DNA of 14,064 nt from Pseudomonadota bacterium. Lineage in GTDB: Bacteria > Pseudomonadota > Alphaproteobacteria > Rhizobiales > Hyphomicrobiaceae. The stretch covers positions 1 through 14,064 of the forward strand of contig JAEWCT010000317.1 in NCBI GenBank assembly GCA_023390485.1, in the 5' to 3' direction. This document shows positions 7,853 to 14,064 of this stretch, one piece after another (position 1 is the first letter of the stretch; each line of letters begins with the position of its first letter). The notes beneath the pieces were generated by a model. The model was given only the letters and a program-made list of their open reading frames with translations. It was not told the DNA's origin and did no database searches. The position numbers and the translations under genes are program-made.

Positions 7853-8686
7853 TCAGACGCGACCTGACCAATGCGCGCGTGCAATACGCCACAGTCGAGC
7901 GACAGGCGCGATTTCCAAGATGTCGCGCGCCGGCTCGTGTCGAGAGTTCTGCAAAGCGCGAAAATAGGGCTCCACGAGGGCAAGCGGCAATAAAGCCGTT
8001 GTAGCGGCTTTGGATTTTCCTTTCAGCTGGCGGCGGACTTCGGCGAGCGCTTTGCGTCCTTCGCTTACGAGCCATGCCGTTTGTGGACGCCAATCCTGCG
8101 GCTCATCGGGTCCGAAAGGGTTTGGAGAGCGCGCCATCGGCAGCAGTGCGCGGTGTCTCATCAGAGCATATGGTAGTTCAAGGCCGATGCGGGCGAAGCC
8201 GGAAGCCCGAGACGCCGCGCCGATCAGCGGCTCATCGAGAGCGACGCCGATGATCGCCGCCGCAAAGATGAACGGCATGCCGTCGATGATGCGCATGGAT
8301 TTGGCGAGGGCGGCGTCGTCCGCTGGCGGCTCGCCATAAAGAGCGTCCGCATGGGCCGCGAGATAATCCTCGATAGTGCCAAGGGACAACGCGCGGCGGC
8401 GGATCACCTCGGCGAAGGCATCGAGCACAGGATTGCCGGATTGTCCGCTTTCGCCCCGGCTCAAAAAAGCGTCTCGCCACCACGCCACGCGAATTTCGCC
8501 GAGAGCGGCCTCGCTGACGAGACGCGATATGCGTTCGATCTCGCCGGTGAACGCCGCGAGCGCGATGAGATCTTCGCGTGCCTCGTGGGGTGCGAAGAGC
8601 GCGGCGTAGAAACGATCAGGCGCGTGCGTTCGCGCGGCGAGGCGCACCGCATCGAAGTCGATCGCTCGCGTATCGGAGTTGCTCAC
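7853..8686 (-). CDS. Squalene/phytoene synthase-like protein, NDUFAF6-related, probably non-catalytic
   Basis: The 277-residue protein has the all-helical squalene/phytoene synthase fold signature of the alphaproteobacterial branch related to human NDUFAF6, a complex I assembly factor: APHEAREDLIALAAF (32-46), LGEIRVAWWRDAF (62-74) and RIIDGMPFIFAAAIIG (132-147). Both Asp-rich motifs that bind the diphosphate-Mg in true synthases are missing. The first site reads AFTGEIER (45-52). The second, normally of the NILRDVGED type, reads RIGLELPYALMRHR (166-179). It is therefore unlikely to make squalene or phytoene. The start is a GTG at 8684-8686 with a modest GAG about 6 nt upstream, 21 bp after the Mth938-like gene. 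It precedes the SGNH hydrolase by 20 bp. A role in assembly of a respiratory complex is inference from the eukaryotic relative and the neighbour, which resembles NDUFAF3. A divergent prenyl transferase remains possible. Confidence 0.82.
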   Translation of the reverse strand: MSNSDTRAIDFDAVRLAARTHAPDRFYAALFAPHEAREDLIALAAFTGEIERISRLVSEAALGEIRVAWWRDAFLSRGESGQSGNPVLDAFAEVIRRRALSLGTIEDYLAAHADALYGEPPADDAALAKSMRIIDGMPFIFAAAIIGVALDEPLIGAASRASGFARIGLELPYALMRHRALLPMARSPNPFGPDEPQDWRPQTAWLVSEGRKALAEVRRQLKGKSKAATTALLPLALVEPYFRALQNSRHEPARDILEIAPVARLWRIARAHWSGRV

Positions 8687-8707
8687 ACGTCACTCGCGGA
8701 ATGGAGG

Positions 8708-9085
8708 TTACGGAACTGCGATCAGCGCCGCTGCGATCGTTCGCTTCTCTGCGATGAGGATGTTGTACGTGCGGGCCGCGGCTCCTGTCGACATCGGCTC
8801 GAGGCCGACGCCGGCTTTCGCGAATGCGGAATAGACCTCGGACGACGGCCAAAGCTGCTTCTCGCCGGTACCAAGCAGAACCGTGATCGGAGGCTCGAGG
8901 CGGTTCAGAATAAAGTCGATGTCTTTGTCGTCCAGCGCTTCGGCGCTCGTCGCGGTCCAGGCATAGACGCCGCTCGGCACGCAGATGATCGAGCCGCGAT
9001 GGCTCATCTCCGCGAAACGGAAGCCGCCATTACCGTAGGCCGTGATCGCCGTTTCATAGGGGTAGCGGGCGACCTCGGGCGTCAT
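8708..9085 (-). CDS. Mth938-like domain protein (DUF498 family, NDUFAF3 relative)
   Basis: This 125-residue single-domain protein belongs to the Mth938/DUF498 family, which includes human NDUFAF3, a complex I assembly factor. Family landmarks are ITAYGNGGFRF (14-24) near the start, VLLGTGEKQLWPS (69-81) in the centre, and a C-terminal block with ARTYNILIAEKRTIAAALI, in which the TYN and E-R positions are highly typical. There is no signal peptide or membrane helix, so the protein is cytosolic. The ATG at 9083-9085 is preceded by AGGA at a longish distance of about 11 nt. It lies 30 bp after secF and 21 bp before the NDUFAF6-like gene, all on one strand. I recall that proximity of this family to secD/secF in alphaproteobacteria has been noted, but I cannot verify it here. 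The biochemical activity is not established. Confidence 0.88.
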   Translation of the reverse strand: MTPEVARYPYETAITAYGNGGFRFAEMSHRGSIICVPSGVYAWTATSAEALDDKDIDFILNRLEPPITVLLGTGEKQLWPSSEVYSAFAKAGVGLEPMSTGAAARTYNILIAEKRTIAAALIAVP

Positions 9086-9115
9086 AACGGCGGCGTTCCT
9101 GGTTCGCGCCGCCTA

Positions 9116-10093
9116 TCAGGCCTTGGCGCGGCTCGTCTTGGTCGCGGCAACTGCCTTCGCAGCAGCGTCGCTCCAATCCCGCTTGACGCCGAGGTAGCCC
9201 AACAGCGGGGCGGCGATGAAGATCGACGAGTAGGTGCCGATCACCACGCCCAAAAGCATAGCGAGGTTGAAGCTGCGAATGACTTCGCCGCCGAAGATGT
9301 AAAGCGAGACCAGCACCGCGATCGCAGTGATACCGGTCAGGATGGTGCGCGACAGCGTTTCGTTGATCGACAAGTTCAGGAGCTGGTTCAGCTCCATTTT
9401 CTTGAACTTGCGGAGGTTCTCACGAATTCGGTCCGACACGACGACGGTGTCGTTCACGGAGTATCCGAGAATGGTCAGAAGCGCGGCGACGGTCGAGAGA
9501 TCAAATTCGAGCCGGAACAGCGAGAAGATGCCTGCGGTCAACAAGACGTCGTGGGTCAACGCCACGACGGCGCCGAGAGCGAACTGCCATTCGAAGCGGA
9601 ACCAGACGTAAGCGACAATCGCCAAAATACCGGCGGCGACGGCGATAAAGCCTGTCGTACGCAATTCGCTCGACACGGCCGGGCCGACCACTTCGACACG
9701 ACGCTGCACAAAGTCGGCGCTCGTTGCGTCAATCACCTTCTGAACGGCGGGCTGTTGAGCGGCTTCCCCGCCTGGCTGCTCCTCGAGCCGCACAAGCACG
9801 TCGTTCGGTGTGCCGAATTCCTGAATCTGCACGTTACCGAGACCCAGAGCGTTGAGCTTCTCACGCAGCGACGAGATGTCGGCATTGCCGCTCTTGGTCT
9901 GCAGTTCGATCAGCGATCCCCCCTTGAAGTCGACGCCGTAGTTCAGGCCGAGCGTCGCGCAGAGCGCGATGGATATAGCCATCGCGACAAGAGATGCGAT
10001 GAGTGCCGGCCCCTTGAACTTCATGAAGGGCAAGTTCAGGTCGTGCGGGAAGAAGTCGAAGCCCTTGAAGACCGGTATAAGTTTCATCAACAC
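9116..10093 (-). CDS. secF: Protein translocase subunit SecF
   Basis: SecF pairs with SecD in the inner membrane and uses the proton-motive force to pull preproteins through SecYEG in the late stages of export. The 325-residue protein shows the usual order: a first membrane helix (about 28-50), the NYGVDFKGGS motif (51-60), a periplasmic domain to about residue 140, then five helices. The proton-path region is present: Asp182 in ALTHDVLLTAG, and LGYSVNDTVVVSDRIREN (209-226) with Asp215 and Asp221. The start is ambiguous between GTG at 10093 and ATG at 10087. GGAG lies 9 nt before the GTG but 15 nt before the ATG, so I prefer the GTG. Only 12 bp separate it from secD, and its Shine-Dalgarno site sits on the secD stop codon. 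The C-terminal tail is Lys/Ala-rich. Confidence 0.96.
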   Translation of the reverse strand: MLMKLIPVFKGFDFFPHDLNLPFMKFKGPALIASLVAMAISIALCATLGLNYGVDFKGGSLIELQTKSGNADISSLREKLNALGLGNVQIQEFGTPNDVLVRLEEQPGGEAAQQPAVQKVIDATSADFVQRRVEVVGPAVSSELRTTGFIAVAAGILAIVAYVWFRFEWQFALGAVVALTHDVLLTAGIFSLFRLEFDLSTVAALLTILGYSVNDTVVVSDRIRENLRKFKKMELNQLLNLSINETLSRTILTGITAIAVLVSLYIFGGEVIRSFNLAMLLGVVIGTYSSIFIAAPLLGYLGVKRDWSDAAAKAVAATKTSRAKA

Positions 10094-10105
10094 GGAAGTG
10101 GTCTC

Positions 10106-11725
10106 CTAGACCGGCACGGTTTGGATGCGGCCCTTCGGCTGAGCCTTGAGCCAGAACGAGATGAGCAGCCTGACGACCGTCACGGACGCGAAGATCGACG
10201 TCAGAATGCCGATGGTCAGCGTCACGGCGAAGCCGCGGATCGGACCCGAGCCCAGCCAGAACATGATGAGCGCGCAAGCCAGCGTCGTCAGCTGACTGTC
10301 GGCGATGGTCACGAAGGCGCGCTGGAATCCCGCGTCGATGCCGGCGATTGCCGTTTTGCCCGCCCGCAATTCTTCACGAATACGCTCGTAGATCAGAACG
10401 TTGGCGTCGACGGCCATGGCGACGCCCAAGACCAAGCCCGCGATGCCCGGCAGCGTCAGCGTCGAGCCGATGAGCGTCATGAGCGCGAGCGTCAAGATCA
10501 AGTGCACGAGCAGACCCACGCATGCGAAGATGCCAAACGTCCCGTAGGCGAGGACCGTCAGAAGGATGACCGCGATACCGCCGATGATACCGGCGCGCTT
10601 GCCGTCGGCGATCGAGTCGGCGCCGAGCGAGGGACCGACGGTTCGCTCTTCGACAATCGTCAACTTCGCAGGCAGCGAGCCGGAACGGAGCTGAACGGCG
10701 AGGCGGTTCGAGCTTTCCACGTTGAAGCTGCCGGAAATCTGGCCGGAACCACCGAGGATCGGCTCGCGGATAACCGGCGCCGATAGCACCTTGTTGTCGA
10801 GCACGATCGCAAATGGCTTGCCGACATTATCCTTTGTGAAATTGCCGAACTTGCGCGCGCCGCTTTGATTGAAGCGGAAGTTGATGACCGCTTCGTTGGT
10901 GCGGTTGTCGAAGCCCGGCTGGGCATCGGCGAGGTCGTCGCCCTGAACGACAGGCTGCTCGCGCAGCAGATATTCTGCGGGACCTTCGCTTCTGTCACCG
11001 GGGTAGATCTTGTAGCCGGGCGGAATGCTCGTCTGCTTGGCCTCCTCGGCGCTGAGCGAGGGGTGGACTTCATGGAAAGTCAGCTTGGCGGTTTCGCCGA
11101 TGAGCGCCTTCAGGTCCTTAGTATCTTTGAGGCCCGGGAACTGAATCAGGATGCGGTCCGTGCCCTGCCGCACGATCGTCGATTCCGAAGTGCCGAGATT
11201 ATTGACGCGGCGGTTGATCGTTTCGATCGAGGCCGCGGCGGCGTTGGAGATACGCGCACGGAGCCCCGGCTCTGTCGGCTTTACGATGATAGTGCCATCG
11301 TCAGTGCCGGCCGTGACGGAGATATCGTAACCGCCGGTGCCGAGCACCGCGCTGCCAATCGATTGCCTGGCCTTGTCCAATTGCTTGATCGCCGCGTCCC
11401 GTTCCTCGGGCTTGGCGAGCTTGACGACGAGCTGCGTGCCTTGGATGCCGATTCCGGTGAAGCCGATTTTTGCATCACGGAGAAGCTTGCGCGATTCATC
11501 GCGCAGGTTGTTCATCCAATCCTTCTTGATCTCGTCCTGATCCATCGCGAGTAGAAGATGCGCGCCGCCCTGAAGGTCGAGACCCAAAGGCAGCTGCTTC
11601 CTCGGCATGAAGGACGGCCACGATGCGACCGTGTCCTTCGCGAAGAAATTCGGCATCGCGACTGCGAAACCTGCGAGACAGGTCAAAATGATTAGAATGA
11701 TTTTCGTGCGTGTGAATTGCAGCAT
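10106..11725 (-). CDS. secD: Protein translocase subunit SecD
   Basis: The 539-residue SecD is the larger subunit of the SecDF motor. After the first helix (about 8-24) comes the hallmark LPLGLDLQGGAHLLL (46-59) and a periplasmic region with the P1 head. The P1 base/RND-type block INFRFNQSGARKF (281-293) and AIVLDNKVLSAPVIREPI (306-323) follow. Five helices from about residue 378 complete the protein. The helix-4 motif GVAMAVDANVLIYERIREE (434-452) contains Asp440, the residue equivalent to the essential proton-path aspartate of E. coli SecD. It is a little shorter than the E. coli protein (615 residues), as is common in alphaproteobacteria, and SecD and SecF are separate polypeptides. The ATG at 11723-11725 begins directly before the first helix. 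It follows yajC by 88 bp and overlaps nothing. Confidence 0.97.
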   Translation of the reverse strand: MLQFTRTKIILIILTCLAGFAVAMPNFFAKDTVASWPSFMPRKQLPLGLDLQGGAHLLLAMDQDEIKKDWMNNLRDESRKLLRDAKIGFTGIGIQGTQLVVKLAKPEERDAAIKQLDKARQSIGSAVLGTGGYDISVTAGTDDGTIIVKPTEPGLRARISNAAAASIETINRRVNNLGTSESTIVRQGTDRILIQFPGLKDTKDLKALIGETAKLTFHEVHPSLSAEEAKQTSIPPGYKIYPGDRSEGPAEYLLREQPVVQGDDLADAQPGFDNRTNEAVINFRFNQSGARKFGNFTKDNVGKPFAIVLDNKVLSAPVIREPILGGSGQISGSFNVESSNRLAVQLRSGSLPAKLTIVEERTVGPSLGADSIADGKRAGIIGGIAVILLTVLAYGTFGIFACVGLLVHLILTLALMTLIGSTLTLPGIAGLVLGVAMAVDANVLIYERIREELRAGKTAIAGIDAGFQRAFVTIADSQLTTLACALIMFWLGSGPIRGFAVTLTIGILTSIFASVTVVRLLISFWLKAQPKGRIQTVPV

Positions 11726-11813
11726 CGGAACAGGGTCTCAGACATTAGGAGATGCGCGGATCAGAACTTACGCATCTGGCGCAGCTACGTTCTCGCACGA
11801 TGAAGACGTTCAA

Positions 11814-12152
11814 TCACGTTGCGTCTTTGACAGGTTCGCCCTTCGTGCGGACTTCCAGAAGGGTGCCCTTGACGATGCGGACCTTCAAATTGTCAGCGAG
11901 TTCGACCTCGATTTCGTCGCTCGTGTCGGAAGCCTTGGTAACCTTGCCAACCATGCCCCCGGATGTGACGACGGTGTCGCCGCGGCGGACGGCGTTCAAC
12001 CGCTCGCGAAGCTGCTTCGCGCGCTGCGACTGCGGACGGATCAGCAGAAAGTAGAAGATCGCCAGCATCGCCAGCATCGGGATCAGAAGGCCGCCCAGTG
12101 GGTCCATCGGGCTGGCGGCGGCGGTCTGCGCGAATGCGGAAGTCGTAAACAT
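11814..12152 (-). CDS. yajC: Preprotein translocase subunit YajC
   Basis: YajC is a small single-span protein that copurifies with SecD and SecF. The 112-residue protein has a short N-terminus, MDPLGGLLIPMLAMLAIFYF (16-35) covering the membrane span, and then the diagnostic LLIRPQSQRAKQLRERLNAVRRGDTVVTSGGMVGKV block. A basic beta-rich cytosolic domain ends the protein. I chose the ATG at 12150-12152 from the family length and hydrophobic N-terminus. The nearest GGAGG is 13 nt upstream, longer than usual. A 55-codon extension to 12317 would cross the predicted promoter and is not family-like. It is first in the secDF run and diverges from the DUF815 gene across 227 bp. Confidence 0.95.
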   Translation of the reverse strand: MFTTSAFAQTAAASPMDPLGGLLIPMLAMLAIFYFLLIRPQSQRAKQLRERLNAVRRGDTVVTSGGMVGKVTKASDTSDEIEVELADNLKVRIVKGTLLEVRTKGEPVKDAT

Positions 12153-12245
12153 TGGAAAGAATGGTCCTCCGGATGCGGTTGAAATAAGCACTACCGCCCC
12201 GGATCCCAATGGGCCGGAGGGATGAGCCCCCTCAAATTCGGGCGG

Positions 12246-12273
12246 ACTATAGTGGTCCGAAACCCTTTTGCAA
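12246..12273 (-). promoter_or_regulatory. Sigma-70-like promoter of the yajC-secDF operon
   Basis: On the minus strand, TTGCAA (12268-12273) is followed after 16 bp by TATAGT (12246-12251), a five-of-six match to the -10 consensus. This is the best promoter-like pair in the window. Initiation near 12239 would leave a leader of about 85-90 nt before the yajC ATG. Its position supports the short YajC start and one transcript through yajC, secD, secF and the genes behind them. Confidence 0.6.
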
Positions 12274-12298
12274 CCTCGCATAGGCCCATGAAAGGCCG

Positions 12299-12327
12299 TT
12301 GGCACTGGATCGGGCAACGATTAAACA
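12299..12327 (+). promoter_or_regulatory. Weak candidate promoter for the DUF815 gene
   Basis: TTGGCA (12299-12304), five of six to the -35 consensus, is followed after 16-17 bp by TTAAAC/TAAACA (12321-12327), a poor -10. It lies about 55 bp before the ATG of the DUF815 gene, back to back with the yajC promoter. Confidence 0.3.
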
Positions 12328-12379
12328 CGCTTTTTCCGGCGGATAGCGCGCCGGGCCTTCAGCCTTCTGGAAATCCTTA

Positions 12380-13243
12380 ATGACAGACGCAGATGCCAAT
12401 CGCCCTCTCCTGGAACGGATCGCCGACGCTCTCGAGCGCTTGAGCCCCGCCCCGCGCCGGACCGCCAATTTCACCGACGCCGACGCGTTCGTGTGGCAAG
12501 CCGATACGGCGAGTTTCGAGCCCGTTCCCGAGGTTAGCCGGGTGCCGTTGAAGCTTCTCAAGGGCATCGACCGGACTGCGGGCATTCTGCTCGACAACAC
12601 GCGGCGCTTCGCGGCCGGCCTTCCGGCCAACAACGCGCTCCTTTGGGGCGCCCGCGGGATGGGCAAATCGAGCCTCGTCAAAGCGGCGCACGCCGATGCA
12701 TTGAGCCTCAGCGGCGGATTGAAGCTCATCGAGATCCACCGCGAGGATATCGGATCCCTGCCGAAGTGCCTGGCCATCCTTAAAGCCGCGCCCTTCCGCT
12801 TCATCGTCTTCAGCGACGATCTTTCCTTCGATCACGACGACACGAGCTACAAATCGCTGAAGGCCGTGCTCGACGGCGGTATCGAGGGCCGTCCCAAGAA
12901 CGTGATCTTCTACGCGACATCCAACCGCCGTCACCTCATGCCGCGCGACATGATCGACAACGAGCGGGCCACGGCCATCAACCCCGGCGAAGCGACCGAA
13001 GAGAAAGTGTCGCTCTCGGACCGTTTCGGTCTCTGGCTCGGTTTTCACAACGCGAGCCAGGACGATTATCTCGCGATGGTTCAAGCCTATGTCGAGCACT
13101 TCGGCATCAAAGTCGACGCGGACGAATTACAGCGCGATGCTCTCGAATGGGCGACGACGCGCGGTGCGCGGTCGGGCCGCGTCGCGTGGCAATACGTGCA
13201 GGATCTGGCGGGTCGCACGGGGATTTCGACGGATAGGGTCTAA
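12380..13243 (+). CDS. DUF815 family AAA+ ATP-binding protein
   Basis: The 287-residue cytosolic protein is a P-loop ATPase of the DUF815 group within AAA+. The Walker A motif is GARGMGKSS (90-98). The Walker B-like strand is FIVFSDDLSF (141-150), with two Asp residues in place of the usual DE. A sensor-1-like segment YATSNRRHLMPRD (178-190) follows, and SDRFGLWLGFHN (213-224) is a block characteristic of the family. The N-terminal 60 residues are helical and less conserved. The ATG at 12380 has GGAAA about 9 nt upstream. No substrate or partner is established. Its place between the NlpD-like gene and yajC is recurrent in alphaproteobacteria, as far as I recall, but strand and spacing make cotranscription with either unlikely. 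Its 3' end faces a large palindromic repeat that may end its transcript. Confidence 0.9.
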   Translation: MTDADANRPLLERIADALERLSPAPRRTANFTDADAFVWQADTASFEPVPEVSRVPLKLLKGIDRTAGILLDNTRRFAAGLPANNALLWGARGMGKSSLVKAAHADALSLSGGLKLIEIHREDIGSLPKCLAILKAAPFRFIVFSDDLSFDHDDTSYKSLKAVLDGGIEGRPKNVIFYATSNRRHLMPRDMIDNERATAINPGEATEEKVSLSDRFGLWLGFHNASQDDYLAMVQAYVEHFGIKVDADELQRDALEWATTRGARSGRVAWQYVQDLAGRTGISTDRV

Positions 13244-13253
13244 CGACTTTCGT

Positions 13254-13371
13254 TCCCTCTCCCCGTCCTTACGGGGAGTGGGTTAGGGTGAGGGGCTGCA
13301 ACAACGTCGGTGTATGTGGCCGCCCCTCACCCCGATCCTCTCCCCCTCAAGTGCAGATAGGGGGAGAGGGA
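13254..13371. repeat. 118-bp palindromic intergenic repeat (REP-like, cruciform-forming)
   Basis: Several nested inverted repeats are visible. The ends are perfect 11-bp complements, TCCCTCTCCCC at 13254-13264 and GGGGAGAGGGA at 13361-13371. An inner perfect 11-bp pair is GGGTGAGGGGC at 13286-13296 and GCCCCTCACCC at 13322-13332. Each arm also has its own hairpin: CTCCCCGT/ACGGGGAG with a CCTT loop (13259-13278), and CTCTCCCCCT/AGGGGGAGAG (13338-13368). This architecture and C/G-block sequence are typical of dispersed noncoding repeats in Hyphomicrobiales genomes. It sits between two convergent genes and could act as a bidirectional transcription barrier. Confidence 0.8.
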
Positions 13372-13405
13372 GATTCTTTCGTTGCTGCGCTTGGCCGAGG
13401 ATGAC

Positions 13406-13440
13406 GAAAACAAAAAGAGAGCCGGATCCATGGACCCGGC
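13406..13440 (-). terminator. Intrinsic terminator of the NlpD-like gene
   Basis: Read on the minus strand, an 8-bp stem with a CATG loop (13421-13440; halves GCCGGGTC and GATCCGGC, with one G-U wobble in RNA) is followed directly by the T-rich run TCTCTTTTTGTTTTC (13406-13420). It lies about 50 bp after the stop of the M23-type gene. The single mismatch is a wobble only on the minus-strand RNA (A-C on the other), and the T-tract is also on the minus strand, so the terminator is oriented for the M23-type gene. Confidence 0.75.
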
Positions 13441-13490
13441 CCCCAGTCTTCCCTCAGTGCCAGCGCGTTGCCCCGCGCTAGAGGTCAGCG

Positions 13491-14064
13491 TCAAAGCTTT
13501 TCGAGATACGGCATCGGATCGACCGGTTTCGAGCCTTGGCGCAATTCGAAGTGGACTTGCGGCTGATCAACGGAGCCAGTTTTGCCGGCCTTGGCGATGA
13601 CCTGTCCGCGTTTGACCTTGTCGCCGCGCTTCACGAGCAATTCGTCATTGTGCGCGTAGGCGGTGACCCAGCCGTTATCGTGGCGAAGCAGCACGAGGTT
13701 GCCATAGCCTTTGAGTTCGCTGCCCGCGTAGGCGACGACGCCCGACTCCGCGGCGTGGACCTCGGTTCCGAGCGGCACCTGGAGATTGATGCCGTCGTTG
13801 TGCGTTCCGTCGGGACGGCCGCCAAAGCCTGCAACGATCTTGCCGCTCGTCGGCCACCGCAGCTTGCCGGTGTTGGCCGCAGAGTCCGCGACCGAAGCCG
13901 GGACCGAAACAGCGACTTTGTCTTCGGGCGCCGCGGGCTTATCGGCCGGGGGCGCCTTTTCGGCGACCGGTGCTGTCCGCGCGGGCGGAACGTCAGGAGA
14001 CGCGTCGGTCGCCTTGTTCTCGGACAGCGCTGCGACGCGCTTCTCGCCATTGATGACGGTCGGC
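13491..14064 (-). CDS. NlpD-like peptidoglycan protein with degenerate LytM/M23 domain (5' end beyond window)
   Basis: Only the C-terminal 190 residues are in the window. The frame is open to the edge and has no plausible start, so the gene continues past 14064. Residues 20-66 of the visible part are a Pro/Ala/Lys-rich linker. The LytM (M23) domain runs from KLRWPTSGKIV (67) to the C-terminus, with VWxxx-type landmarks KGYGNLVLLRHDNGW (118-132), AYAHND (135-140) and QVHFELR (169-175). Compared with active LytM enzymes, the HxGxD zinc site reads NDGIN (Asn89, Asn93) and the HxH site reads QVH (Gln169, His171). His138 is kept. Two of three zinc ligands are therefore gone, as in E. coli NlpD and EnvC, which activate amidases instead of cutting peptidoglycan. 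A LysM domain upstream is expected but not visible. The true protein name depends on the missing N-terminus. Confidence 0.88.
   Translation of the reverse strand, partial: PTVINGEKRVAALSENKATDASPDVPPARTAPVAEKAPPADKPAAPEDKVAVSVPASVADSAANTGKLRWPTSGKIVAGFGGRPDGTHNDGINLQVPLGTEVHAAESGVVAYAGSELKGYGNLVLLRHDNGWVTAYAHNDELLVKRGDKVKRGQVIAKAGKTGSVDQPQVHFELRQGSKPVDPMPYLEKL

Noticed and set aside
7853..8686. Calling the gene a phytoene or squalene synthase of a carotenoid/hopanoid pathway
   Set aside because: Both metal-binding Asp motifs are absent and no isoprenoid genes are nearby. The closer relationship is to the NDUFAF6-type branch.
8351..10786. A plus-strand open frame of about 811 codons antisense to secD, secF and the two genes behind them
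   Set aside because: Its translation is rich in Arg, Asp, His and Gln with no hydrophobic segments or known motif, while the minus strand encodes clear SecD, SecF and Mth938-like proteins. Long antisense frames are expected from codon bias in high-GC DNA.
12153..12317. A longer YajC start adding 55 residues
   Set aside because: It would run through the yajC promoter and give a protein far longer than the family norm, without a better ribosome binding site.

Overview
The window is high-GC, tightly packed chromosomal DNA from an alphaproteobacterium, most likely of the order Hyphomicrobiales (Rhizobiales). The evidence is the gene order (NlpD-like M23 protein, DUF815 ATPase, yajC-secD-secF, Mth938-like protein, squalene/phytoene synthase-like protein), a folate-dependent TrmFO, and a CCCTCTCCCC-type palindromic intergenic repeat of the kind common in that order. 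Hyphomicrobium is a plausible genus, but that is an impression from protein similarity and not a demonstrated placement. I see no rRNA, tRNA, CRISPR array, insertion sequence or phage gene. This is mostly core-genome DNA.

Layout. 1-77: no identifiable gene. 78-2182 (minus): a three-gene run, a DUF2157 membrane protein, a GDYXXLXY-domain protein overlapping it by four bases, and a RidA-family deaminase. 2183-2422: a divergent intergenic region with a near-perfect 21-bp palindrome directly ahead of the next gene. 2423-3793 (plus): an NRAMP-type Mn(II)/metal transporter (mntH). 3990-5423 (plus): trmFO, the folate/FAD enzyme that makes m5U54 in tRNA. Its stop codon lies 3 bp from the stop of the convergent gene. 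5427-12152 (minus): a probable six-gene operon read as yajC, secD, secF, an Mth938-like protein (NDUFAF3 relative), a squalene/phytoene synthase-like protein (NDUFAF6 relative) and a large secreted SGNH hydrolase. A good sigma-70-like promoter lies ahead of yajC. 12380-13243 (plus): a DUF815 AAA+ ATPase. 13254-13371: a cruciform-forming palindromic repeat. 13406-13440: an intrinsic terminator for the last gene. 13491-14064 (minus): the C-terminal part of an NlpD-like degenerate LytM/M23 protein that continues off the window.

How the genes may work together. YajC, SecD and SecF form the accessory subcomplex of the Sec translocon that uses the proton gradient to aid late export and membrane insertion. 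The next two genes are bacterial relatives of mitochondrial complex I assembly factors. Their position in one transcription unit with SecDF-YajC suggests coupling of membrane-protein insertion to assembly of respiratory complex I or another membrane complex. The SGNH hydrolase at the end of the run is itself a Sec substrate. The mntH palindrome fits Fur/Mur-type manganese-dependent repression. The most unusual items are the complex-I-factor/Sec linkage, the loss of both Asp-rich motifs in the squalene synthase-like protein, and the cysteine-rich SGNH enzyme with a long Pro/Ala tail.
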